Shown here piece by piece: positions 31,561-42,262 of a stretch of 64,000 bases of DNA. The DNA lies in assembly GCA_018398585.1 (NCBI GenBank), contig JAGTTD010000025.1, positions 13,893,578-13,957,577 on the forward strand. The letters run 5' to 3'. The notes under the pieces were generated by a model that had not been told where the DNA came from, searched no databases, and saw only the letters and a program-made list of their open reading frames with translations. Positions within the stretch are counted from its first letter, which is position 1. Each line of letters starts with the position of its first letter. The position numbers and the translations under genes are program-made. The DNA is from Simmondsia chinensis (lineage: Eukaryota > Streptophyta > Magnoliopsida > Caryophyllales > Simmondsiaceae).

Positions 31561-33029
31561 GCTTTCGTTGTAACCAACCATATCAGCTTGGTCATAGGTG
31601 CAAATCTCAAGCATTAATGTATGCAAGGGGGTCCCGTGCTCGTGTTGTTTCTGGCAGTGTAAATTCAGAGGCTGAGGAAGACAGTTTCGACTCCTCTTCA
31701 CAAGATGAACTGTTAGATGATGAAGTCGAGATATCAATGAAGGCATTGACCAGGAGTGGAGCTCATAATACCATTAAAATCAGAGGCAAGGCTGGTAAAA
31801 CCTCTATCATTGTTCTTATTGATAGTGGGAGCACACATAGTTTTGTTGATCCCAAGTTGATTAAGAAAGTGAAGCATAAAGTGACAAAGACTCACCCATT
31901 GGCGGTTATGGTGGCTGATAGCAATTCCCTAACAACTCAAAACAAGTGCCTAGCATTTCCATGGTCTATACAAGATCATCAATTTACCTTTGATTTTAGA
32001 GTTCTTCCTTTGGGAGGTTGCGATATGGTGCTAGGTGTGGATTGGATAAGAACCTTCAATCCGGTGGTGTTTGATTTTGATAAAATGACCGTGGCATTTG
32101 AGGTTCATGGCACTAAAGTCTCTCTGCAAGGCATATTAGAGGAAGCTCAGCTCAAGTTGATTGATGGTAAACGACTACAAGGTGGAATCAGGAAGAAAGC
32201 AGTACAGTGGCTCGGGCAATTGTTTGTGATCTCCCCTTTTGAGCTGCAGCAGGACATCAAGCCAGAAGTTTAGGCCTTGGTTAAAGAGTTTGAGGACATT
32301 TTTGAGCAACCAAAGAGCCTTCCTCCTCAAAGGAGTGAGGACCATGCCATTCCTCTTCGTGCAAATGTTGATCCGGTCAAGATTAGGCCATACCGCTATG
32401 CTCATGGCCAAAAGATAGAAATTGAGAGACAAGTTGAGGAGTTAATTCACACGAGTTTCATTAGACCAAGCCATAGCCCTTTTGCTTCACCTGTGACCCT
32501 TGTGAAGAAGAAAGATGGCTCGGCTAGAATGTGCATCGATTATTGACAATTGAATGCTTTGACAGTGAAGGATAAGTTTCCCATTCCCGTCATAGATGAT
32601 TTGCTTGACGAGCTATATGGAGCATGCTTCTTCTCTAAGCTTGATTTGAGACAGGGGTATCATCAAATCAGAGTTGTTGAGCCGGATATATACAAGGCTG
32701 CTTTTCAGACTCATCATGGGCATTTCGAGTTTGTTGTTATGCCTTTTGGCCTAACAAATGCTCCGGCCACTTTTCAAGCGGCAATGAATGATGTTTTCAA
32801 GCCTTTCTTGAGAAGACCTGTGCTCATTTTCTTTGATAACATACTGAATTATAGCTCCTCTTATGAAGATCATCTCACGCACCTTAGAAAAGTTTTTGTG
32901 GTGATGCAGCAGCACAAGTTCTTTGCTAAGTTGTCCAAATGTTCATTTGCTCAGACCAAGCTTGAGTATTTGGGCCATGTCATCTCTCAAGAAGGAGTTT
33001 CCACCGATTGTACTAAGATCCAAGCGATG
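31561..33029 (+). pseudogene. C2 zinc knuckle, protease and RT, truncated
   Basis: Same frame as gag. CCHC knuckle; protease with IDSGSTHSFVDPKLI (about 31830); a stop at 32271-32273; RT with KKKDGSARMCIDY, a TGA where Arg is usual (32544-32546), [33 protein letters not shown] and [10 protein letters not shown] (about 32830). The second Asp of the catalytic FDD box is Asn, so this RT would be inactive even without the stops. Ends at [13 protein letters not shown], where the C3 LTR starts. Confidence 0.88.
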
Positions 33030-33423
33030 TGTTAGGTTCCTATTAACAATTGGAAACCTAACCTTGTAGAGGAAGGAATTAAGATGAGAAAAGAAGTGAA
33101 AGGGCATGAGAAATAGAGAAAGAGATGAGAAATTAGAGGAAATTTCAGAAGAAATTCAGTTATATTTCATTGATTGAATTCATATTATAACCTAGGAGCT
33201 TATTTGTAGACAACTAGGTACAAAGAACCAAGACATAACAGCCCAAACTTACTTTCGCGCCTAAAATGCAGCCGCACACCACCGTTGACCCGAGTTTGAC
33301 CAACTACCTCATTTGGCGCCAACTACCGACCCAACCGACATTTGAAAAAATACAACTTCAACTTGAGACACTACTCCAACACTACAAACAGAAATTACAA
33401 TGAAATTCCAATGATTTATAACA
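33030..33423 (-). repeat. C3 3' LTR
   Basis: 394 bp, minus strand TGTTATAAATCATTGG to ATAGGAACCTAACA, inverted ends TGTTA...TAACA. CT-rich last 100 bases as in C2. Confidence 0.85.
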
Positions 33424-33440
33424 TTCCCTCCCTCTTGAGA
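33424..33440 (-). other. C3 polypurine tract
   Basis: CTCAAGAGGGAGGGA on the minus strand directly before the LTR. Confidence 0.75.
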
Positions 33441-33452
33441 AACTTCTTGTCC

Positions 33453-33722
33453 TCAAGAAGTAAAGCTCGGAAATTGACTCCGCAAGAATTTGCAATTTTC
33501 CCAAGTCTTCAAACTCTTGTCCAAGTTGCACCCCATTACCAAAACCTCTTGCACAGCTCCTTGTTCCAGCTGCAACGTCCTCCGAGCTCCAACAGTTTCT
33601 GGCTGCAATTTCAGAATACCGTTAGCCTCTGCTACAGGGTGCTCCTGGGCTGCTTCAGCACCTCTTTGCACCTGCTTTTTGAGTAGGGACACATGAAACA
33701 CGGGGTGAATGTATGAGTGTGG
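33453..33722 (-). pseudogene. C3 pol C-terminus with chromodomain
   Basis: Minus strand: HSYIHPVFHVSLLKKQVQRG, then a chromodomain-like block (VQEVLVMGCNLDKSLKTWEN, then CKFLRSQFPSF) ending at a stop at 33453. IHPVFHVSLLKK is the constant motif between GPF/Y and chromodomain in chromoviruses. Only the last about 90 codons survive. The normal Trp and Glu positions around SKTTWE are recognisable as KTWEN. Confidence 0.82.
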
Positions 33723-34475
33723 AGAGTATTTCACAAAGTGGGTGGAAGCTAAACCATATAGAAACATTAATCAGTGAAATGTGATTGATTTTATCAAAGA
33801 ATATATCATATTTAGGTTTGGAACCCAAGAAACCATTATTATGGATCAAGCTAAAGTGTTTAATGGAGCTGAGATTAAGGAGTTTACCTAGAGTTTCAAC
33901 ATTGAAATCTTGAACTCAACCCCATACTATGCTCAAGCTAATGGTTAAGCAAAGTCTACCAACAACATTCTAAAGGCCAATATTGAGAAAATAATTAAGG
34001 ATAATCCCAAAAAGTGGAATGAACCCCTACTTGATGCCTTTTGGGTTCATAGAACGTCCAAATGTGGTGTAGCTATGACAACCCCCTTCTATTTAAAGTA
34101 TGGCCATGATGTTGTAGTCCCAATGGAAGTCACAATTCAGTCTATTAAGCTGGCTCATGAAGAGAGGTTTACCGAACTTGAGTATGGGCAAGCTATGATG
34201 GACGGCTAATTAACTTGGATCAAGTTAGGCTTGATGCCCTACATACACTAGAAAAACAAAAGAAGGGGGTGGCTAAAGCCTATAACAAAATGATCAAACC
34301 TATGTCCTTTGACTTGGGGAACTTAGTCTAGAAAATGGTTCTACCCTTTGGCAAAAAAGATCGCATCTTTGGGAAATGGTCCCAAATCTTAGGAGGCCCA
34401 TTTAGAGTCATAAAGTTTTTACAGGAAATGCCTACTTACCTTCAAGACTAAGATAGGAGAACTCACCTAAGGGCC
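33723..34475 (+). pseudogene. X integrase, C-terminal part
   Basis: Resumes the catalytic core: TKWVEAKPYRNIN, FIKEYI, IIMDQAKVFNGAEIKEF (second catalytic Asp), then ILNSTPYYAQANG, a stop, KSTNNILKANIEKI (region of the catalytic Glu), LLDAFWVHRTSKCGVAMTTP, VPMEVTIQSIKLAHEERFTE and a GPFRVIK-like end at about 34400. Several stops. It picks up within one or two codons of where the 17010-17630 part ends. Confidence 0.78.
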
Positions 34476-34797
34476 ATCAATGGAAAGTTTTGTAGGAAAT
34501 ATGTGGCATCAATTTGGGGTTCAAATAAGAAAGTCCTCAAATTTAGATCCCCAGAGTTATGGGCTCAATTTCAATATCAATATCTTAGGAATCAACTCAA
34601 TTATCCTTAAGTTAGAAAAAGAAAATAAGGGAACTACCAAATTTAGTGATGTATTCAACAAAATAAGGTTTCATTAAGGATATTGAGGAGTACATGGCTT
34701 ATACAAAAATAGTACATGTACGTTACTTGTATGGCCCAAAAGTTCTTCGCAAGTATTAAAAGAGTTGACTCCTAATTCTAACTAAGATTCCTCTATA
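34476..34797 (+). other. X region between integrase and antisense ORF
   Basis: Short non-coding stretch equivalent to 51780-52130 in Z; it contains the AATATATGTGGC/CAATATCA-like blocks shared with Z. No convincing coding. Confidence 0.5.
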
Positions 34798-35443
34798 GCT
34801 AAGAACCAGCTAGGGGCTTTGTTCAATTGCTTGTGCAATGAGAGTGCCTCTTCTTGAAGGGCTAGATTGGTTCTCTTAGCCTCTACAGTGGCTTGCTCAA
34901 TTCTTGAGCCTTGAGAAGCGTGATGTTGCTAGAAAGAAGATAGATATTTCTTGAGCTAACTCAGCTTCTTCTCTAAGTGATGGATTTCATCCTCTAAGCC
35001 TTTGATGCCTTAAGCCTGCTGACTCTGGACTACCTTAGCTACTTTGGGTTCTTCAAAACGAAGCTGCAAGCCTCCTAGGCCAGCTTAACGTCCTAGGTCT
35101 CTAATAGCATCTTGGCGACGCCGCTTCTTCTGAAGGAGTGATGGGACCTCTTGGTTGGCTTTGATAAACACCTTCTCTGGCACCTTGAGCTCTCTAGGTG
35201 GCTCACTTATAAGTAGCCCATGAGTTGAAGTGGCAATATCTCCTTCTTCCTTAGTACTTGAGCTTAGGGATGCAGTTTCCTTAGAGGGCTTTAGCGTAGA
35301 TTGTTGTGGTGGAGAATTTGAGATTTCAATAATAACTGAGGTTGTTGCTTCCAATTACTGTGCACAAATAGTTTTTGGTAAAAGATGAACGAAAGAAAAC
35401 CCAACTTAGAAACGCCAATACCTCTTATTGAAAAAGCCTGGCT
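34798..35443 (-). pseudogene. X antisense ORF, C-terminal part
   Basis: Runs opposite to gag-pol. The minus-strand frame 35354-35085 reads VIIEISNSPPQQSTLKPSKE, then PRELKVPEKVFIKANQEV and LLQKKRRRQDAIRDLG; the following stretch to 34798 is coiled-coil-like (LREEAELAQEIS) but broken by stops. The equivalent in Z is at 52131-53219. It is cut at 35443/35449 by the copia insertion and continues at 47625. Such antisense ORFs are known in Tat-lineage elements; the function is unknown. Confidence 0.6.
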
Positions 35444-35448
35444 CTTCT
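35444..35448. repeat. Target site duplication of the copia element (left)
   Basis: CTTCT before the 5' LTR, repeated at 47620-47624. Removing the element restores alignment to the Z sequence GGCTCCTATTTTCCTCACC at about 53335. Confidence 0.8.
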
Positions 35449-35791
35449 TGTTAGGAATAGTGTCCTGAAAATCTATATTTGTATTGTAATTTCACTTTAT
35501 TAATGAATAAAATTAAAATTTCAGCCGTTTCCTTGTTAAATTTGTGTAAATTGAGCATATGGTGCATTTGATTTTCTTTTAGTAATATCCATGAAATGGG
35601 TGCAGTCCTCATACTATAATTTGTTCGCTTCCTCTGAGTTGTTTATGAGATTAACCCATAGACAGACTTGGAATAAATGGTATAAATTGTTCTTTGAAAA
35701 AACTAATAGTCAAATACAAGTTTGGACCACTTGTTTGCTAAGATTTCAACGTGACACTTTAGATGACTTGTGTTGGTCACATGGATGATGA

Positions 35792-35799
35792 TCCAAAAG
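35792..35799. repeat. Target site duplication of the hAT (left)
   Basis: TCCAAAAG, repeated exactly at 38821-38828. The 3' LTR of the copia has the empty site once (GATCCAAAAGTG at about 45992), which confirms the duplication. Confidence 0.93.
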
Positions 35800-36179
35800 T
35801 AGTGCCGACCAGTGAGCTGGGCCGGCCTAGCCCGTGCTTGGGGGGCCGAAGCCCACCAATGTTAATTTTGTAGCCGTTGCCCTGCCATTATAAAAAAAAA
35901 ATTCTAATTTTTTTCTATAAATACTAACCTCATTTTCACATTTCATAACACAATAATCTTTCCAATTCTCTCTTCTCTACTTACAACTTACTCTCCAATT
36001 CTCTCTTCTCTAATTTTCTCAAGTTCAAAGTTGCAACTATATTTTGATCATAGAATCTTGTAGAAGTTCATTTTTTCAGTTTTTGCTTCTATGAACTTAG
36101 TATCTAAATTTTATTTGTTTGACATCTTTATTTACCTAATTTGCATTTTACTTACGTTTCATAAGTATAAAGTAGCGAA

Positions 36180-38290
36180 AAAATAGTTCATAACTCATCT
36201 TCATTTGGAGCTAGTCGATCTAGTTCTAGCTCTTGCCGACTGCCTAAAGCTCCTAGAGTAGTTAAGCTTAATACCCAGGAACAGCAATATTTACAACTCA
36301 GTCTGTCACCTCCCTACACGGACACCTTTAGTTGGGAACAAGAGCATCACTACGAGCAGCCTGAATTAGGTGGTACAGGATGTTCTCAAAGCAAACCCCA
36401 CACCCACCACCGATGAAACTGAAACCTAAACCACCACTACTAGTAGGCATAGTACTAACGATATATGGAACCACTTCACACTGGATCGCGAAAATAATAA
36501 AGCATTATGTAAATTATGTGATCCCCTTAAAACTTTTAGTCATTTAAGTGGTGGTGGGACATGCATGTTAAAAAGGCATCTAATAAAAAGCCATCTTGAA
36601 CCGTGTGCTAATAAAACCGAACAAACTCTAGTATAGCAAGCGACGGGTATGCTTGCTAGCTTTAGGTTTGCACAGACAAATAATAGACACGAATTAGTAA
36701 GATACGTCGTAGGGGTTGAAAAGCCATTTTACACCAGCAAAGATCCCAGATTCGTCTGGTACTGTCAAAACGCGTTAAACCCCACCGCTGTAAAGATTTC
36801 TCTAAACACTTTCAAGCAGGACGCATTTAAAGAATTTAATAACATGAGAAATGATTTACAAGATATTTTAAGGATGAACACGAGCATATTCTCGTTAATG
36901 TCTGACACATGGAAATCAAAACCCGGTGTGCCTTTCTTATGCATAACGGCACATTGGATCGATTCTTCCTTTATAATGCAAAAACAAATAATTGCTTTCA
37001 TAGAATTTGAATATCCCCACATTAGTTAGACAATAACGGGTTCTATTATGGAGGCATGCCAGCAGTGGGGGATACATAGCAAATTTTTTATCATTACTTT
37101 TGATAGTGCTTCAAAGAACGATGCTTATGTAAGAGTATTTATTAGGCATATGAGCCCCATGTTAGGTGGGAAATATTTTCATTTACGTTGCATATGTCAT
37201 ATTTTGCATTTGATGGTAATGGATGGTTTGGAGCTTATAGATGCTTCTCTTGAGTCTTTAAAAGAAGTAACTATAGCAATTAAATCATCTCGAGGTAGGA
37301 AAAGAAAATGTGAAGCTCTTTGTAAGACACACGATATTCATTTTACATAGTTTAAATTGGATACACAAACTAAGTAGTCATCCATGGTAGAAATGTTAGA
37401 AAGAATGTTAGCGTATAAGGATATTTTAATTGAATTTGTGCAGGATAGTCATTCAAATCTTAGAAATTTTAATTTGCTTAACATAAATTCGGATGCAGGT
37501 AATAAAATTTGTAAATTTTTTGTAATTTTTAAAGAACCTATGACTTTATTTTCTGGGTGTTATTACCCTACTATTCCATAAGCAATATCTAAACTTATAG
37601 ATATTACTGCTTAGATGGCAGAGAATGAATCCAATCCTTTGTTGATGAATTCTATTGCCGCCATGAAGCAAAAATTTTTTATCCTCACTGTAAACTTACG
37701 AGTTTACAATTATTTGCACAATATTATTATGAAAACCTAAATCCCACTATTAATGTAGCATCTCTTATTTCACAAGTTGATACAGATTTAGGCAAATTTT
37801 TTTTCTTGTATGCTCAAAGATTATCATCTTATAATCCACATGCTTCTTCTACATCGTCCTCTACATCCTCCTGTAAAGGAAAATCACATGCGCAGGATAT
37901 GTTGGACTGATTGAGGCCCAAACAAAATTCCCACGACATATGACAAACTTGATTTTTACTTGCGTGCACCTATGCTCGAGTTCTACCCAATGCAGGCCAC
38001 TTCGTATTTTGATCTTTTACAATGGTAGTGTTCCAATCAAACCCAATATCTCGTGCTTTTTACCATGGCACTTGATAGTCAGAGTGTGCTTCTAGTACAG
38101 AGGGCAGGTTGATTGGATCGAAAAGAGCGAAGCTATAAGCGTCCAGCTTAGAAATGACAATGTGCTTGAAAGACTAGTTGCATGCAGCAGCTAGAGAGCA
38201 AGGCCAACTAAAGTTGGGTTCATCGAGCGAGGAAGAGGGCGACCATACCACCAATACATCAAGTCCCGTACTAACCCCTGCAAGTTTAGA
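36180..38290 (+). pseudogene. hAT transposase (BED zinc finger), broken
   Basis: One frame reads through, interrupted only by stops for much of its length. The BED zinc finger at about 36463-36606 is NHFTLDRENNKALCKLC followed by GTCMLKRHLIKSH (C-C-H-H pattern). It is followed after a TAG by MLASFRFAQTNNRHELVRYV, SLMSDTWKSKPGVPFLCITA (start of the catalytic core, Asp present) and, after a stop at 37027, FFIITFDSASKNDAYV, LRCICHILHLMVMDGL, then FKEPMTLFSGCYYPTIP. The C-terminal dimerisation region (FDLLQW, a stop, CSNQTQYLVLFTMALD) is recognisable at about 38005-38090 but frameshifted. Many of the stops are TAG where Trp or Gln is expected. The protein would cut and paste the transposon; this copy cannot. 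Confidence 0.85.
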
Positions 38291-38477
38291 CTAAGTTAAC
38301 TTATTTATATTATTGTAAGTCTGTTTCTTTATAATATATTTTCTTTTATAGGATATATTGGTAATTTTAATTAGTGGGATCATATATATATTTTTTTATC
38401 ATATTAGTATATTTGTATTTGTTAACAATTTATGATACATTTTTATTTTATGAAATATATTTATAACTATGATTGCA

Positions 38478-38636
38478 TTGTGTTGTATTAGATTTGTATG
38501 TTATATTATCCATCAATAAATTATAATTATTTTTTAATCAAAACGAATATATATTATTGTGTTGTATTAGATTTGTATGTTATATTATCCATCAATAAAT
38601 TATAATTATTTTTTAATCAAAACGAATATATATTTT
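38478..38636. repeat. 79-bp perfect tandem duplication in the hAT
   Basis: Two copies with a 79-base offset (TGTTGTATTAGATTTGTATG at 38481 and 38560). The related hAT end at 8369-8500 has one copy. Confidence 0.88.
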
Positions 38637-38820
38637 TATAATTTTATAAGGCATTGTTATAACTATATTGTATTTCTATTATATGATGCAATACATAGTA
38701 TATATAATGCATATATAAAATTAAAAGGGAGGGGAGCCGGGCCAGGACCAGACCCGGTCCTAAGCTGGCCCCATGGACCTAGGCCCAAGCCTGGCCCAGC
38801 CCAGCTTGTGATCACCACTA

Positions 38821-38828
38821 TCCAAAAG
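38821..38828. repeat. Target site duplication of the hAT (right)
   Basis: TCCAAAAG, identical to 35792-35799. Confidence 0.93.
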
Positions 38829-40406
38829 TGTTATGTCAGTGTGTATAATAAGATTGATACGTTGAGTTGGACCATGTCGGTTACTTATTTCTAGACTACT
38901 ATCAGAAATGAGTTATTCATGTTGCACTATCTGAATTATGACTCTAAATCCTGAGAGTATTCTAGACTTGTGCATGGAATGTTGGTTACTTTGGTGTACT
39001 ATAACTAAGGTCTTGATAAATGACTAAATTCCCATGTACACCAGGTAGTGGCATGAACTGTGATAAGGATCAATAATTCAATACGGAATCTATGGGCTCT
39101 TACAAGATACAGATGTCCCCTTAGTTGATTCGCAAGCATTTGAATTAATTCGGAAGCTTTGGCCAAAGTGTTCCAAGTGTTTGACATTTGGAATTTATAC
39201 TGTGAATATGTTTAAGTACAAATAAATTATTTAGTAAAAGACGAGTTGGCAACTAATGGAGAAGCTGTGAGAAAGATAATTGCAGTAGTTATATTATTTT
39301 TCATCATGTACATCTCACAGAGTGGTGGTTATTGCAAGATTAGTCTATTTGAGAATTATCAAATAAATGAATCGAGTCTAGAATGCAGTTAGATTTATTT
39401 ATTGGAATTAAGTCCCATTAAATAATAATTAAATTTTATCATAAGATGGTAATAATTTAACCCATTTGGAACTAGATTTAAATAGTCCCTAAGGTCTTGC
39501 ACAAGCCTATATTTTTATTGCCATCAGAAAAATATTAAAGAATTCTTGAGATGATTAAATTTAATTTTACCAAATATTATTCATGAGATGAATAAAAATA
39601 TTAAAACTTATAAAATAAAATAATTTTTTTAAAATAAAAATTCATAAGATGAAGTTTTATATGTGGGAAAAAAAATAAAACAAAACAAAACAAAGAAGAA
39701 AATTATGTTTTAACAGTGGTGATCCATGTGTTTTGAATCGGACAAACCAGTGCACACCCACCTGCGTGGGTGAAAAAAAATTGCAACACATGGCACGCAC
39801 TTTAAAATTAAAAGGACGCGGCTTGACCTATTAATTAAAACCCGCATTTTATATGAAACACTGCGCTTTGTTCTAAGTGCACACGTCCCACATTGAATTT
39901 ACGCTTATTTTCACTCCATTATCCTACTATAAATAGAGGTACCAATTTCATGGTTTGGCATCCAATCGAATTAAGAATTAAAGGTTTCTAAAAGTATTAA
40001 CTTTTGGAGGTCTAATTGTAGAGAAAAGCTTCCTTTGAAATTTTTTTTTTCTCAATTTAATATTTTTCGGAGTCCACCCTCCAGACGCTTTAAGGTCACT
40101 GTGTAGAAGGTTGCTGGGTCTAAGTGTTCTCTCAGCTTTCTAGGATTTATTTATTATTCTTTTGGTTTTCTTTATTTGGAGCAATTCCAAGTATCTTTCT
40201 TTCCCTTCTCTTGTAAGTTTTTCGCTTCTCTATTTGTTTACAATATTTTTTTTATACTTACTTTAAGTTCATGTTAATTGTAGTAGAGGCCTGTAGATTT
40301 AAATTAGGAATTTCAAGTCAACATCAGGTTTAAAATTAAAAATTTTAAATCCTTCTGCTGTGTTAACTTTATCAAATTAGGGAAAATTTTTGAACTTTGC
40401 CCAAAA

Positions 40407-41484
40407 ATTGGTATCAAAGTCAGCTTCTGATTATATTTATTATATACATGATATGTATAATAATATCAAAATAAATAGATTTGTGATTTGATAAAATAGA
40501 AATTTTATTAAGAAGAAAAGAATACTTAAGTACCAGTTTAAATTATTTAAATCGGTATTGAATTAATAGTTAATTTAGATTTGTTAATATAAATTCATTT
40601 GAATTACACTCATATTATTTGTATGATGTGATTGTGCGGTTTCCATCATGATATACAAAATCAAAAAAATTGATCCATTGAGATTAGATTCAATCATTAT
40701 TTTTTTTTTAATTCAATTGGTGACATTGATGTCAGCCGGTCCTCATGTCAATGCTGATGTGGTGCTGACGCAAGCAATTTTTTTAAAATTTTTTTTGAGA
40801 CATGTAGATGTTAGAACTGGTTAATATAATAATTAAAAATTAATTTTTGTTAATTAACTTAATCTTAGAATGGATTCTAAAGGAGATTATGAGATAACCT
40901 AAGTTGTAAATGCAAGTTAATTTAAACCACTAGTTTATAAAAATCAAGTGGGAGCGAGGTTCAATTGTTGAAACCTCATGGTCTTCATTATCGGTCTAGC
41001 AGTATAGTAGATCGGTATACCTCCCCGCGAAGTGTGTTGACTGTAGGCTACAGGGTTAGACTTCTATTAGGATAAACCAAAGTGTAAAGAAGCGATGCGA
41101 CCACGCTATCGTGAAGTATTATGTGTACTTATATGGAGGTTTAGATAATGGCTTACTCTTAACTAGCATGATACATAAGACTTCTCAAGGAGCTCTATTG
41201 TATTATGTTAGAGACTAAGGTAAAGTGGTGAGTTAATCATGTTTAGTAAAAGCTACAAGAAAACATGTTAATTAAGAATAGCTGTCACATAAACTAATTT
41301 CATAAAACCCCGTTGCTGGGAAATAAGGAATGGTGTGTTTGGATCATCATTGCATACATGATAGTACAGTTTTGTGGATATCTAATTTATTGTGTTTGCT
41401 AGATTTAAAGAATAGATATCACTGCATTGTACATGACTCATATAAGATAGCTATACAATTGTTTGCATTTAAAATGTTTTTGAA
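40407..41484 (+). other. Copia primer site and leader
   Basis: TGGTATCAAAG at 40409-40419 is close to the initiator tRNA-Met complement (one A/G change). About 1.06 kb of AT-rich leader follows, without a convincing open frame. Confidence 0.75.
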
Positions 41485-42262
41485 ATGGCTGGGACTGGTG
41501 CCCTTTATTCAATTCTGAAAGATAATGCTTTCATTGGACCGAATTACTTCACCTGAAAAATGAGCTTGGACATAGTATTAATACATGAAGGTCATAAGTT
41601 TGTTCTCGCTGATGCTCAATCTACATCGCTCGCTAATAGTTCTACAATTGTTGTTAAAGAGCGTTATTAATACTTGCATAGGGCTAATGAGTTAGCCAGA
41701 TGCTATATTTTAGATTCAGTGACAAATGTTCTTAAGCATCCGATGCTTGAGATAGAAACAGCAGCTGAGATGATCAAACATTTAAAGAAAATGTTTGGTG
41801 GTCAAGATAAGGCAGCTAAGCAAGAGCTAATGAGGTAGCTCTTGAACATGAGGATGTCAAAGGGGTTGCTAGTTTAGGAGCACGTCATGAAAATGATAGC
41901 GTTCTTGTCTGAGTTGGAGATTCTAGGTGCCAAGATTGATAGTCAATCTTAGCAGGACATCAGTCTTAGCTCTCTGTCCAGCTCTTTTACTCAATTCAAG
42001 CTCAACTACGCAATGAATAATAAAGATTATTCATTGTCTGAGCTGATGAAGGAGCAGCAGGTTGTCAAGGGTGTGATGCGAGCCAAGGAAAGTGTCCACC
42101 TGACTCAAGTATCAATGGCTAGTGGGAGCAAGCAGAATAAGGGACCGACTGGAAAGAAAGGCAAAGGTAAGGTTGCTTGTATAGCAACTAAGCCTAATAA
42201 GACACCAACAAGAGGAAAGTGTTTCTTTTGCTGAAAGATGGGCCACTGGAAGAGGAACTGCA
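41485..42262 (+). pseudogene. Copia gag, broken
   Basis: Starts near the ATG at 41485. Recognisable pieces are MSLDIVLIHEGHKFVLADAQ, ANELARCYILDSVTNVLKHP, EMIKHLKKMFGGQDKAAKQE, EILGAKIDSQS, LSSSFTQFKLNYAMNNKDYS and the zinc knuckle CFFC-stop-KMGHWKRNC (about 42222-42258). This is the UBN2/Tnt1-like Gag of plant copia elements. Stops occur in several places, including inside the knuckle. Confidence 0.82.

Larger units (their letters stand above)
29779..33029 (+). mobile_element. 5' part of chromovirus C2 (truncated after RT)
   Basis: 5' LTR, initiator-Met-like primer site, gag, zinc knuckle, protease and RT in one frame from 30243, ending abruptly at 33029 where the LTR of C3 begins. RNase H, integrase, chromodomain and 3' LTR are missing. 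Inserted into the RT start of Y (GTCTA at 29774-29778 would be the target; the partner is lost). Related to C1 but clearly another family: its LTR is 399 bp and begins TGTTATG. Confidence 0.88.
33030..33722 (-). mobile_element. 3' end of chromovirus C3
   Basis: On the minus strand: the end of the integrase/chromodomain coding region, a polypurine tract, and a 394-bp 3' LTR (33423-33030). It meets the X integrase at about 33722 and C2 at 33029; the rest of the element is absent. The LTR resembles C2's at its CT-rich end only, so this is a related but separate family. Confidence 0.83.
35800..38820 (+). mobile_element. hAT DNA transposon, inactive
   Basis: 3021 bp with short imperfect terminal inverted repeats (TAGTGCCGACCAGTGAGCTGG at the left; TAGTGGTGATCACAAGCTGG reading inward from the right), GGCC-rich subterminal segments at both ends, an exact 8-bp target duplication and a decayed transposase of the BED-finger/hAT type in the + direction. 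It lies inside the copia 5' LTR. A hAT end of the same kind, but a different terminal repeat, is at 8369-8718. Confidence 0.92.
35449..40406 (+). repeat. Copia 5' LTR, interrupted by hAT
   Basis: Starts TGTTAGGAATAGTGTCCTGA, ends GCCCAAAA (CCCAACA-type end, diverged). About 1929 bp without the hAT and its duplicated 8 bp. TATAAATA at 39928-39935. Confidence 0.85.

Noticed and set aside
33342..33696. Plus-strand frames over the C3 LTR and chromodomain
   Set aside because: The minus strand carries the recognisable IHPVFHVSLLKK motif; the plus frames are its shadow.
38620..38820. CRISPR-like or satellite array
   Set aside because: Only two 79-bp copies precede it and the GGCC motifs are irregular; it is hAT subterminal sequence.
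39005..39187. Small minus-strand frame in the copia 5' LTR
   Set aside because: The corresponding 3' LTR region does not keep the frame; non-coding LTR.
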